Shown here in pieces: positions 1 through 8,704 of a DNA stretch of 63,439 nt. The notes below the pieces were generated by a model that was not told the origin of the DNA, did no database searches, and worked only from the letters and a program-made list of their open reading frames with translations. The stretch lies in contig JARYLR010000006.1 of NCBI GenBank assembly GCA_029907545.1, positions 1-63,439 on the forward strand, written 5' to 3'. Source of the stretch: Candidatus Bathyarchaeota archaeon (GTDB lineage Archaea > Thermoproteota > Bathyarchaeia > Bathyarchaeales > Bathycorpusculaceae). A program made the position numbers and the translations under genes. The first letter of the stretch is position 1. Every line of letters starts with the position of its first letter.

Positions 1-1794
1 TGCATAGTTGTAGGCGGAAGTGTATCTGGCGACACGTTATGGAATGTGATAAATTATGGAACCAACCGAACTTACCTGATACTTAGAGAAATTGGATACA
101 GCAGTGATGAAATCTATTTGATGCACCAAGAACGTTACAGCCCTGAAGACGTAGATGGTGACGGGCAGAACGATGTCGATGCCAACTCAACAGCGGCGAA
201 TCTTCAATGGGCTATTGAGTCATGGGCAAGGTACCGCGTAAGGCCCACTGAACCCTTATTTATCTACCTTTTTGATCATGGTGATTTTAACCACTTTTGA
301 ATCAACATATGGGAAGAGGTGTCAGATTCAGATCTTGCAACATGGATCTCAAATCTGGAAAGTGCCACAAACGCCTCCGTGCATGTGATTTATGCAGCTT
401 GTCAAAGCGGTAGCTTCATAGATACCTTGTCAGCATCTGACAGGATAATCGTCACTTCATGTACGAGTTATCAATTCTCGTATGTTTATGAAAAATGGGA
501 AGCTTTCTCCGTGCCTTTCTGGAATAGCATCAAATCTGGCCACTCTATTATGGACGCATTCAATTACGCATGCCAAATAATGGCATCGACTACACAGACT
601 CCTTTGTTAGACGACAATGGAGATGGAGTCGGTCACTGTGGCTATTTACCCAACAACGGCGATGGTGCATTAGCCGCAAACACCTACATAGGACACTGTG
701 AATGGCCATATCCATGGATAAGCTACGCAATCGCAAAGCAAACATTCACATGGCCGCCGCCGTCAAGTGTGACTTTATGGGCTAAAGTTGAGAACAAAAC
801 TAAACTGGCGCATGTAGCAGTTTACATGCAGCCGCCCGACTGGAACCCACCAGACACGAATGGCACACTTGTAGTTCCTAACTTCGAACGCTTCGAGATG
901 ACTGACCCAGACCATGATGGAAACTGGACAGTAAACATTCCCAGCATCAACTTCATAAGCCACGCTTCTGGAGCCAGCAAATTCATATTTCTCGTTACGG
1001 CGGAAGAAGAAAATGGCGATACAGCTACTCCAGTAATCATAGAAGTTGAATTCACCGCTTCAGGCTCTCCTTCAGACGACACCGAAGCACCAAAAGTATA
1101 CGTTGAACGCCCCTTAGAAGAAAGCGTAGTATATGGCACGATAGAGATTAACGGCACCGCAACTGATGATTCATGCCTTCAGAAACTGGAACTACACATA
1201 GGTGATAACTTGGTGGACACGCTTAACATCGGCTTCTACTCGGTTTCATATTTCGCCTTCAATTTCAACACAACAACCATTGAGAACGGAGCGATTGAAA
1301 TCCTCATCAAAGTCTTTGACAGCACAGGCAATACCAGCAACCAGTCATTAACAGTCTACGTCAACAACTTCATTCATGACGTAGTTGTCACCGATCTTAC
1401 GCCCTCTTCAAATCTGGTGAACCAAGGTGAACCAGTGAACGTGAGCGTTACAGCTGCCAACCATGGCGCCTACACAGAAACATTAAACGTTACTCTTTAC
1501 GCAAACTCAACAGCGATTGCATCGCACGTCTTGATACTGGAACCGGGAAACTTTGCAACCGTCTCTCTTCCATGGAACACAACAGGTTTTAATAACGGCA
1601 ACTACACCTTAAACGCCAAAATCTCATCTGTCATAGGGGAAGTGGATACTACGAATAATGATCTTACATTAACGGAAAATTCATTCACAATAATCCCAGA
1701 GTTTCCATCAGTCATTATTCTGCAGCTATTCATGATTCTTACAATGCTTGTTATAATCTTAATAAAGAAGAAAACCGCAAAAATGAAAGCTTAA
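1..1794 (+). pseudogene. C13 (legumain-like) peptidase surface protein, in-frame TGA
   Basis: The 5' end lies outside the window. The frame reads from base 1 to 1794 except for a TGA at 298-300. Before the stop the product carries LFDHGD, the catalytic-His region of clan CD peptidases, and after it AACQSGSF, the catalytic-Cys region. Both halves are needed for activity. A peptidase C13-like domain is followed by Ig-like and CARDB-like repeats (about residues 350-550). The end is PEFPS, a hydrophobic helix and a Lys-rich tail, typical of archaeal sorted or anchored surface proteins. The stop could be one change from CGA. Nonsense mutation, sequencing error or readthrough cannot be separated here. 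Domain assignment is by motif only. Confidence 0.7.
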
Positions 1795-1930
1795 ATCATT
1801 AAACCCTATTTTTCTATTACTTCGCAATCGACTTTTCCGTTAACAGCGACTAACAGAAGTTATGGGTTAGGTTTAGATCTCGGTTTAAATTCTCGGCTAA
1901 TTTCGCCACCAGAAATTGCTCTTAATTTTC

Positions 1931-2359
1931 TTATATGTAGCCGATTCTCCAATGTAGCTTCTTACCGCAGTGTGGACACTGCCAGCGTTTTTCTTGAATC
2001 TTGAGCCACTCGTCAACTCCTAAACTCTTCATCTCTTTTAAGTTATCAATAACTGCTGTGTGATGTGCTTTGCCATTCCGCGAGAAATCTATCAGTTTTT
2101 TGCAAGGAAACTCGGTACATTCAAAACACCAAGTAACCTTTTTCTCCTTGGCGCATTTACGAAAATCGCAATCCCGAGATTCAGCTGGCAGATATAGGCG
2201 GTAGGCAGAGGATAAACAGCCTTCACACGCAACTTTTTCGGCAGGAATATTGCGTGCCATAGCCAACTTATTGAGCAGCACCAAATCTTTATCCTTGAAG
2301 GCGCAATAGGTTGAGCAGGCGCCACAGTATAAACCGCAAATGCCAGCCAATTCTTTCAT
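1931..2359 (-). CDS. DUF3795-type cysteine-rich zinc protein
   Basis: About 142 residues starting MKELAGICGLYCGAC. Many CxxC pairs (GLYCGACSTYC, CEGC, CFECTEFPC, CPHCGKK) suggest one or more metal sites. The N-terminal pattern matches the DUF3795 family, whose function is not known. I prefer the ATG at 2359 because GGGAG lies six bases upstream; the longer start at 2380 lacks a comparable site. It lies 33 bases downstream of the truncated LUD gene on the same strand, so it was probably the second gene of that unit and may have lost its promoter. Confidence 0.75.
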   Translation of the reverse strand: MKELAGICGLYCGACSTYCAFKDKDLVLLNKLAMARNIPAEKVACEGCLSSAYRLYLPAESRDCDFRKCAKEKKVTWCFECTEFPCKKLIDFSRNGKAHHTAVIDNLKEMKSLGVDEWLKIQEKRWQCPHCGKKLHWRIGYI

Positions 2360-2392
2360 TTCAGCTCCCACTCGTGACATTATTACTTCTCG

Positions 2393-2815
2393 CTATAGTC
2401 CTAAGGTTTCTCCTACAATTATTACTGCTATGTCGATGGCCCTAGGTTTCTTTTCAATTATGGTGGTTATGTTGCATATTCTGTTTTCTGCGTCGCAATT
2501 CACACACCTGCCAATTTTCACACATGGCAACAGTTCCCATCCGCGTTTTTCTCTGATTCGTCTGGCGTTTAGAGGTGCCGCTACATTTCTGATTCTCTCG
2601 AGAGCCTCATTGAGATTTTTCACTATCTTGTTGGTTCCTACAACAATAATCGCTTTCTTAGGTCCAAAAATCATGCCCACAACCCTGTTACCTGTCGCGT
2701 CCACGTTGACGATTTTGCCATCCATCGTTATGGCGTTCGCACCCGACAAGAATACGTCGGCCAGCAAAGCTTTTTTGGCTATATTCCTCCGCTCTTCCTT
2801 TGGAACGGTTGGAGA
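2393..2815 (-). pseudogene. LUD-domain (LutC/DUF162-like) protein, 5' truncated
   Basis: The translation contains [23 protein letters not shown] and a [15 protein letters not shown] segment, characteristic of the LUD domain (lactate-utilization LutC/DUF162 family, about 200 residues when complete). Sequence similarity can be followed upstream to about 2815 ([13 protein letters not shown]), then stops abruptly where transposase sequence begins on the other strand. About the first third is missing. The Cys-rich C-terminal segment ([17 protein letters not shown]) remains. The TTG at 2767 would give a 124-residue protein but lies inside the domain, so I treat the gene as broken. Confidence 0.75.
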
Positions 2816-3216
2816 AGACTGTTAAGGTGTCAAATGGGAAATTGAAGGTTTTAGTGGCAGATTCGCAGTATTCAAGCAGAAGGCTCAGAAAGAATATTTC
2901 CACACATGGAATAGAGCCTATAATACCATATCCCTCAAACCAAAAGCCCATGGAGGAAGAGTTTCTACGCATTGACAAGCACTTCAAAGCCCATGGACCT
3001 GAAAGGCTGAAAAGGCTTTACGCCCACAGGTCTTCAGCAGAAAGAACCATTTCAAGGCTGAAACAGCACCTAAGCCTAGAAAACCACAGAGTCAGAAGCC
3101 TAAGAAACATCCTAATACACGCTTTGCTATGCATAATAGCCATGCTACTCACAGCCTTAACAGCCATAAAACTGGGAAAGCCAGAACAAATAAGATCCAT
3201 AACAAAACTAGCGTAG
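2806..3216 (+). mobile_element. Transposase remnant (DDE, IS4/IS5-like), C-terminal half
   Basis: About 135 codons of a DDE transposase C-terminal region: VLVADSQYSSRRLRK (second catalytic Asp region) and LYAHRSSAERTISRLKQH, which holds the final catalytic Glu with the YxxR-like pattern of the IS4/IS5 superfamily, followed by a hydrophobic tail. The N-terminal half with the first Asp is absent and I find no terminal inverted repeats, so it cannot move by itself. It abuts a 5'-truncated LUD gene on its left and a 5'-truncated exonuclease III gene on its right, suggesting insertion followed by deletion of the DNA between two divergent genes. Confidence 0.75.
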
Positions 3217-3249
3217 AAATCAACACAAAAACATCAATTTAGCAACAGC

Positions 3250-3689
3250 CTAGCGCGCGAGGCAGAGATAAGTCAAATCTTCCATACAAACTGGAAGCTT
3301 ATGGAAGCTTAACAGATTATCTACACAGACTTCTTTCTCAATCTAGTAAACCAATAATTCTTGCTGGAGACTTTAATGTTGCACATAAAGAAGTTGACTT
3401 AGCAAGGCCTAAAGAAAACGAAAACAATGTAATGTTCACCAAAGAAGAAAGACAACAAATAGACAAAATAATTCAACTGGGCTTCATCGATGCTTTTAGA
3501 AAAGTTCACCCGAAAAATGGTTACACTTGGTGGTTCAGAGGCTTTAACGCAAGAGCAAAGAACATTGGTTGGAGAATAGGCTACATCTTCATATCAAAGC
3601 AACTAGAGCCCCTAATTGAAAACGCCTTTGTCCCAAACTTAGAAATTTCAGACCATTGCCCAGTAGTCGTTGAAATCAATAAATTTTAA
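3250..3689 (+). pseudogene. Exonuclease III (AP endonuclease) C-terminal remnant
   Basis: One open frame from about 3250 encodes the C-terminal 60% of an exonuclease III family protein: GDFNVAHKEVDLA, the TKEERQQ helix, YTWW, NARAKNIGWRIGYIF and the terminal SDHCPVVVE with the catalytic His. The N-terminal half with the metal-binding Asn and Glu is missing. The conserved WRID motif reads WRIG: GGC replaces the usual Asp codon, losing the Asp that pairs with the catalytic His. Truncation plus loss of this residue point to a dead gene. An internal ATG at 3432 could still give 85 residues. Confidence 0.75.
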
Positions 3690-3912
3690 AATCCCAAACT
3701 GTTTGCTATAAAGGCACGTATTAAACCCTTCTGTTCTTTCTGTTAAGAGACACTAATAGAACATCGTTGCTGGAAGATGTCTATAGTCTCGATGAATACG
3801 TGAAAACGAAGGGTGAATGTTTGAGGCGACTTAAATCTTAAATTGTTCACTGTGCATAATTATTTTTGCCCTTGATTGAAAAGGGCGGAAAGAGAACAAA
3901 AAGGGAAGAGAG

Positions 3913-5073
3913 TTGAGGGGTTACCGAAATAAAGTGAAGGATTTTGAGATTGCTTATTTTACATTGCTAATGTTTTTATTATTTTCGACGAGATTTGGCG
4001 GTGGGTTGGCATATTATTCGTTAAACTCTAGAGTCATTAGAGTTCCTACAGATTATACGACCATTCAAGACGCTATTAACGCAGCCGGTCCAGGTGACCT
4101 TATTCTCGTGTTAGTCGGGATATACAATGAACACATAACAGTTAGCAAGTCTATTAAACTCATAGGAGTAAATAAAGCAACAACTATAATAGATGGCGGA
4201 GGAAACGGAAAAGCAATAACAATATTGTCGGACGATGTCTTAGTAGATGGTTTCACAATAAGAAATGCTGAACGTGGCATCCAAATAGATGGTGCCAGTA
4301 ATGTCATAATAAGCAACAACATCATAATTGGAAACAATATCGGCATATATGCAATCACCTCAGAGTTAAAGGAGGGAAATTTATTTGCGAGGAACATTAT
4401 TGCGAACAACGGGTATGTTGCTATATATTCGAGTAATAATTCGATACTTGAAAATTCCTTTATAGGAGGACGTATCGAGTTAGTTATGTGTGGTGGGAAT
4501 GAAATTCACCACAATAATTTTATTGATTGCAACGTATTAGAAGACTTGATAACCGCTCCAAACTTTAATAATTGGACTGGAAATTACTGGAACACAAATG
4601 TGTATCAGGGGATTCCAGGTAGCGATGGAGATAATCAACCACTTAACACTCCATATGGGTATTTTCCAATCATTGTGGAAAACGATATTTACCAGGTTAG
4701 CCTTGTTAGCAATTCTACATTATCGAACATTGAATTTATGCAAGTGGAAAAGAAAATGTCATTTAGCATAAGTGGAGTGATTGGGACCAATGGCTTCTTT
4801 AATGTGACGATTCCTAAGGATCTTATGAGAGGTGAACCTTGGAGGGTGATGGTTGATAGCGTAGATGTGACTTCTCAAGCCGTTATAACAGAAAACCAAA
4901 CACATACGTCGATACACCTCACATACGTCCATAGCGCTCATAAAGTTGAACTAATCGGAACATGGGTTATACCAGAGTTTCCATCAATTTCACTTCTGTT
5001 TACTACTATATCTCTCGTAACAGCAACCGTAACTTTTATGAGAAGATTTCAAAAGAACATGAAATCAGCGTAG
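3913..5073 (+). CDS. Secreted right-handed beta-helix surface protein with PEFPS C-terminal anchor
   Basis: 386 residues from a TTG start preceded by a purine-rich GGAAGAG. A hydrophobic segment near residues 13-35 is the likely signal peptide. VPTDYTTIQDAINAAGPGD opens a pectate-lyase-like beta-helix, as in NosD or copper-binding repeat proteins, followed by repeated short N/I/G-rich rungs to about residue 210. A beta-sandwich-like region follows. The C-terminus has IPEFPS, a transmembrane helix and a basic tail (MRRFQK), the same arrangement as the peptidase gene at 1-1794. It probably sits on the cell surface and binds or modifies polysaccharide, but no catalytic residue can be named. The next gene starts one base after its stop, so they are likely co-transcribed. 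Confidence 0.8.
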   Translation: MRGYRNKVKDFEIAYFTLLMFLLFSTRFGGGLAYYSLNSRVIRVPTDYTTIQDAINAAGPGDLILVLVGIYNEHITVSKSIKLIGVNKATTIIDGGGNGKAITILSDDVLVDGFTIRNAERGIQIDGASNVIISNNIIIGNNIGIYAITSELKEGNLFARNIIANNGYVAIYSSNNSILENSFIGGRIELVMCGGNEIHHNNFIDCNVLEDLITAPNFNNWTGNYWNTNVYQGIPGSDGDNQPLNTPYGYFPIIVENDIYQVSLVSNSTLSNIEFMQVEKKMSFSISGVIGTNGFFNVTIPKDLMRGEPWRVMVDSVDVTSQAVITENQTHTSIHLTYVHSAHKVELIGTWVIPEFPSISLLFTTISLVTATVTFMRRFQKNMKSA

Positions 5074-5074
5074 G

Positions 5075-6979
5075 ATGATGAAAATGAAGAATTGGACGAA
5101 AATATTCACTTTAATAAGCCTAATCATCGTTTGGATCTTAAGCACTCCAACTGTTAGAGCCGAGGAACCAGCTTTAGTTAGCATACTTCATGCTTTAGGT
5201 TTCATGAATACGGTTGAAGTAACTGTGGAAACCTTTGTTCCTGGAACCTATAATATTACACTCTACGCAGAGTTTGCCGGCTATCACAACTCTAATGAGT
5301 TAAGCTGGTATCCGGTAAATACAAGCGACTACAATCTGATTTTCTCAGGGTCGGAGGGTAATTACGGATATGTTGATCCTCCGATTTCCAAGCAGTTTGT
5401 TGCAAAGAGCAAGTTCGGGCTGTCATTCCTCTCAGGAGATGGGAGAAGATACTATATGGAAACGAGCAGAAATCCAGACGGCATTAAACATGCCAAAGTA
5501 TACATAAACATGGACGATCCTGATATGTACCTAATAGGATTTGAAAACCTATACAACCAGGTATCCGATAGAGACTATAATGATATGGTATTATCACTGG
5601 AACTGATAACACCTTCTGTAGTAAGCATTAACGGAGTAAACTGGCTTTTTTATAATGCGACTAACAATAGAGCTATGATATATCTAGACGGTGGATATGC
5701 CTATTGGACTTATGTTAAAGTTTTTCCATATCTTCAAGACAAAAAGGCGGGAGAATCTCTTTTTATTCATACAATGATTTGGAACGGTTTCGACGTAATA
5801 ACCAACAAGGATTGGTTTGAATACAATGGAAGCGAGACCTCTGTGAAAGATGCTGCAGAATGGCTCTTAGAGAGATACTATAAAAATGTGTTCCTATTTG
5901 GATATTCAGCCGGAGGTGTAATTGTAGCATATGAAATCCAAAAAGAGTATGCTTCAACATTATTTTCGGCAGCGGTTGTCGCCTCAGCACCAGTGAATTG
6001 GGATCCCCGAACTGCTCCAATTTATCAATCTGCTGATACTGCCTCAAAAGATAAGGTGGCTACGTGCTTCATAGCAGGCGTAAACGATACAGTTACTAGT
6101 CCACCTATTCCCGATCAAATGATGGTGTATTATAATAACGCCATAATTCACAAAGAATGGCATAACTGGACTGATGGGCATGACGTGTTTAGCTATACAT
6201 GTTACGACCATCCCGGGGAAGATGTTATAACGGCTACATTAAACTGGTTTAATGCAGCTCATCCGCCGAATATCCCGTTGAAGCCTTCTGGCAGCATCTC
6301 CGGTTATACGGGCACATCTTATCCATATTCTACATGCACAATTGATCCTAATGGAGATAACGTCTATTATATCTTTGACTGGGACGACGGTTCAACCACA
6401 ACTATTGGCCCATTTAATTCCGGGGTAAATATCATAGCTTACCACACATGGGCAACCTCTGGAACGTATAACATCACTGTTAAGGCGAGGGATATGTATG
6501 GGAATGAAAGCCCATGTTCAGAGCAGCTCACAGTAACAATCACCAGCGGTGGTGGAGGTGGCGGTGGTTGTCCAACGCTTTTCTCTTGGAATGGAACAGG
6601 CTACGCTGAGGAGGCGTTACTGGATATTCATGCAAGCCAAGACGTGACAGTTGACTATACGCTTGAGCACTTGAAGCCAGCGGGCAAACTCTGCATGCTT
6701 TCATTAAGAGAGCTTGACAACTACACAAGCCACATAGACTACGTTAAACTCTACGCTGTGGATGCTGAAGGAAACTGGCATGAATGCCGATTAATCATAG
6801 CAATACATAGTAAATTCGGACCTGTAACGGCACAACTATCATTAGACGACAATGTAAGGGTTGATCTTGCCCCATCACAAAGTGTGGAGCTATTCTTCAT
6901 AACCTCAAACGACATAAACAACATACAATACTTCATATTCGAACTCAACGGCTACAACGTAAAGGCGCTACTAACCTAA
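5075..6979 (+). CDS. Secreted alpha/beta-hydrolase-like protein with DUF4114-like and PKD domains
   Basis: 634 residues. Residues 1-29 are a signal peptide ending VRAEE. A DUF4114-like domain contains DRDYNDMVL near residue 165, probably Ca2+ binding. The middle has a nucleophile elbow GYSAGG near residue 277 with flanking strands as in alpha/beta hydrolases or esterases, plus a possible His in DGHDVFSY. A PKD domain (about 395-487, FDWDDGS) precedes a seven-glycine linker near 490 and a C-terminal beta domain (LFSWNGTGYAEE). No membrane anchor is visible. The substrate is unknown. Translated with the upstream beta-helix protein, it may act on an extracellular polymer. Confidence 0.65.
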   Translation: MMKMKNWTKIFTLISLIIVWILSTPTVRAEEPALVSILHALGFMNTVEVTVETFVPGTYNITLYAEFAGYHNSNELSWYPVNTSDYNLIFSGSEGNYGYVDPPISKQFVAKSKFGLSFLSGDGRRYYMETSRNPDGIKHAKVYINMDDPDMYLIGFENLYNQVSDRDYNDMVLSLELITPSVVSINGVNWLFYNATNNRAMIYLDGGYAYWTYVKVFPYLQDKKAGESLFIHTMIWNGFDVITNKDWFEYNGSETSVKDAAEWLLERYYKNVFLFGYSAGGVIVAYEIQKEYASTLFSAAVVASAPVNWDPRTAPIYQSADTASKDKVATCFIAGVNDTVTSPPIPDQMMVYYNNAIIHKEWHNWTDGHDVFSYTCYDHPGEDVITATLNWFNAAHPPNIPLKPSGSISGYTGTSYPYSTCTIDPNGDNVYYIFDWDDGSTTTIGPFNSGVNIIAYHTWATSGTYNITVKARDMYGNESPCSEQLTVTITSGGGGGGGCPTLFSWNGTGYAEEALLDIHASQDVTVDYTLEHLKPAGKLCMLSLRELDNYTSHIDYVKLYAVDAEGNWHECRLIIAIHSKFGPVTAQLSLDDNVRVDLAPSQSVELFFITSNDINNIQYFIFELNGYNVKALLT

Positions 6980-7113
6980 AGATCACTTAACGCAAAACAA
7001 CTTCCCACTTTTCTTTTATAAATCCTAAAATAATGAGCAAAAAATTGGAGTTCTCTAAATTAGCAGTTCTCCAAATGTTCCGTTAGTAATGTTTAATGGT
7101 ATGCATTTTCTGT

Positions 7114-7629
7114 TTATGTTAAAGCGGCTTTTAGTCTGATTTGTGTGAGTTTGCGTTCAATTGCCTTTTTCTGTTTTCCTTTTTCGAGGAGGGTTATGAA
7201 CAGGTGGATGTGGCTTGTGCGGATGTTTTGGTCTAGGTTTTCGCGCCCTTTCTGCAGAATTTTTGCTGCGATTTCCTCCACGTTATGCAAGTCCGTGAGG
7301 TCTAAGCCCTGCTCGTATGCAAAGCCCATTAGGCTTTCGTATACGCCGTCCTTCTCCAACAGCTTTGTTAAGCGGTTGACCTCCTCGACAAGCTTTAGGT
7401 GTTGGCTCTTCAAAGCCTCATAATCCTCATTGTTGCGGGCTGAAGCCTCAAAGCCCTCAAGCTCAGCCAGACGCTTCTGTAGAAGCGTGTTAACCTCTTC
7501 GCTTATGGACTTGCCCTGAGCAGCTAACGCTGTCTTAAGCCTCGTGTAGACTTCTCTTTCTATGCTGAAGGATTTGACAACAGTATCCGCATACTTTCTC
7601 GGCCTCGGCAAGGCAAGCGCCTTCTTCAA
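7114..7629 (-). CDS. Ribbon-helix-helix protein with coiled-coil tail
   Basis: 171 residues from a TTG start. Residues 17-55 (VVKSFSIEREVYTRLKTALA, then SISEEVNTLLQKRL) match a ribbon-helix-helix DNA-binding fold: a short strand followed by two helices. Residues 60-110 are a heptad-like coiled coil, followed by a basic C-terminal tail. Such proteins are common in archaeal plasmids and viruses as repressors or partition proteins. Immediately upstream on its own strand is the inverted repeat GAATTA/TAATTC (7641-7658), a plausible self-regulated operator. It marks the left edge of the accessory island. Function beyond DNA binding is not known. Confidence 0.6.
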   Translation of the reverse strand: MKKALALPRPRKYADTVVKSFSIEREVYTRLKTALAAQGKSISEEVNTLLQKRLAELEGFEASARNNEDYEALKSQHLKLVEEVNRLTKLLEKDGVYESLMGFAYEQGLDLTDLHNVEEIAAKILQKGRENLDQNIRTSHIHLFITLLEKGKQKKAIERKLTQIRLKAALT

Positions 7630-7640
7630 GGGAAAAATAT

Positions 7641-7658
7641 GAATTAACTAAATAATTC
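7641..7658. promoter_or_regulatory. Inverted repeat upstream of RHH gene
   Basis: GAATTA (7641-7646) and TAATTC (7653-7658) form a six-base inverted repeat just before the RHH gene start at 7629. A second palindrome, GTTAATTAAC, lies at 7736-7745. Short AT-rich palindromes are typical RHH operators. The assignment is inferred from position only. Confidence 0.35.
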
Positions 7659-8060
7659 GCATCCACACCCCCTTTAGGAGCCCTATTCTATACTATTTGA
7701 TGTATACTATTACTCTCTATGCCCCGCAAATTTTAGTTAATTAACAGGAAAGCTATTAGAAAACCCGCCAGCCCCTCGCCCCAAACCATGGAAAAAATGT
7801 TCTGTTAAGCACAATTAACAGAACCAGCAAAACACGTAAGTTAATAACAAAAATTTTCAAAAAGCTTCGAAAACGCCATTAATAGCTTAGCTTGCCGTTC
7901 CAGAACAACAAATCGTCTACATCAGCAAAAGCCGAGAAGGCTGGCGGGAAACCTACCGCACCTTAGCCGAACCATGGCTGCCCCCCGCAATTTTCAAAGC
8001 CATGAAAAACCGTTAAAAATTGCATTCAAAGGACTAGTCCACTCGTGCAATTTTTTAACA

Positions 8061-8078
8061 TTACAACCCGGGTTGTAA
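8061..8078. repeat. Perfect palindrome P1
   Basis: TTACAACCCGGGTTGTAA, 18 bases, perfect dyad symmetry. It is followed by AGTTGC and by a separate hairpin, GCTCCAC-CATA-GTGGAGC, at 8083-8100. It shares core and flanks with P2 and P3. Confidence 0.9.
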
Positions 8079-8129
8079 AGTTGCTCCACCATAGTGGAGC
8101 GCTACAATGCATTCGCCTTCTCCACCTCC

Positions 8130-8149
8130 ATTGCCACCCGGGTGGCAAT
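8130..8149. repeat. Perfect palindrome P2
   Basis: ATTGCCACCCGGGTGGCAAT, 20 bases, perfect dyad symmetry around the same CCCGGG core as P1, followed by GTTGC. Its centre is 70 bases from that of P1. Confidence 0.9.
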
Positions 8150-8204
8150 GTTGCCTCTTTGCGCACATCAACTGCGGTTCTTTGCTTCCGCTCTCCCCCT
8201 TAAC

Positions 8205-8288
8205 ATGGCTGGGATTTGAACATACTGCCGTTTCGTTCCATACAACACGTGTTGTAATGTTCGCATTAAACATTGCTGGGATTTGAAC
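8205..8288. repeat. Direct repeat pair containing a tRNA T-arm-like sequence
   Basis: TGGCTGGGATTTGAAC near 8207-8222 and TTGCTGGGATTTGAAC at 8273-8288, both preceded by TTAA(A)CAT. The reverse complement GTTCAAATCCCAGC resembles a tRNA T-loop and 3' stem. No intact tRNA can be folded around either copy, since the stems do not pair. They could be remnants of attachment sites of an element that used a tRNA 3' end. Confidence 0.5.
8241..8256. repeat. Perfect palindrome P3
   Basis: TACAACACGTGTTGTA, 16 bases, perfect dyad symmetry. The outer halves match P1 (TACAAC/GTTGTA) while the centre is ACGT instead of CCGG. It is followed by ATGTTCGC, resembling the GTTGC tails of P1 and P2. Confidence 0.9.
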
Positions 8289-8518
8289 CCTTTTGATACC
8301 CGATAAAAATCGCCAGTTGATGTTGAGTTTGCAGATTAGTCTCAGCGTGCAATTTTCACAGTTATTAATACCTCAGCACCCAAGCTTGTCCTGTTTTGTC
8401 TGTGAGATTCGCTAACCACGCCGACGGTTCAAACTCTTTTCAGTGTCCTTGGAGCGGCTTGAAGCCCGCTTGGTGGGTTTCTGTCGCACATTTATCTTTT
8501 GAGGTGGGTAAAACGCAT

Positions 8519-8704
8519 TTGAAAAACGTATCCTATAAAATGGAAAAAGAACTTGTGGAACTGCTGAGAAAGGTGTGTAAGGCTAGAGGAGAGACTGTCA
8601 GCGGCTTCACGCGTAGAGCAGTGCTCATAGAATTAGCGAAACTCGGCTACTTGGACGGCGAAGGACGCAAAGCCCTAGGCTTTGGAGGTGAAAGCCATGG
8701 ATGA
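8519..8704 (+). CDS. Small ribbon-helix-helix type protein
   Basis: 61 residues from TTG at 8519, chosen because GAGGTG lies 12 bases upstream; the longer open frame from 8396 has no such site and an unconvincing N-terminus. The sequence (LKNVSYKMEKELVELLRKVCK then TVSGFTRRAVLIELAKLGYL) has the strand-helix-turn-helix layout of small RHH proteins. The C-terminus overlaps the next gene by eight bases, so the two are translationally coupled. It is probably the repressor or copy-control protein of the element's replication operon. Function inferred from fold and context. Confidence 0.55.
   Translation: MKNVSYKMEKELVELLRKVCKARGETVSGFTRRAVLIELAKLGYLDGEGRKALGFGGESHG

Larger units (their letters stand above)
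7659..8518. other. Long non-coding stretch of the accessory island
   Basis: No convincing complete gene. It holds the palindrome cluster at 8061-8256, a direct repeat of GCTGGGATTTGAAC (8209-8222 and 8275-8288), several copies of GCAATTTT, and a short open frame without a start codon at 7891-8016. That frame ends VYISKSREGW...FKAMKNR and may be the tail of a lost gene that I do not recognise. The repeats and the placement upstream of a primase-like operon make a replication-origin or control region plausible. Confidence 0.45.

Noticed and set aside
3750-3841. Short open frame DTNRTSLLEDVYSLDEY after the exonuclease remnant
   Set aside because: Too short and without a start or known motif.
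6980-7113. Riboswitch or small RNA after the hydrolase gene
   Set aside because: Only a weak TTGGAG/CTCCAA hairpin is present; not enough structure to name an RNA.
8056-8290. CRISPR-like array or transposon ends in the palindrome region
   Set aside because: The units are true palindromes with different centres and irregular spacing (70 and 109 bases), and there are no unique spacers or cas genes.
8271-8360. tRNA gene on the minus strand at the GTTCAAATCC repeat
   Set aside because: T-stem bases do not pair, and no acceptor or anticodon arm can be built upstream.
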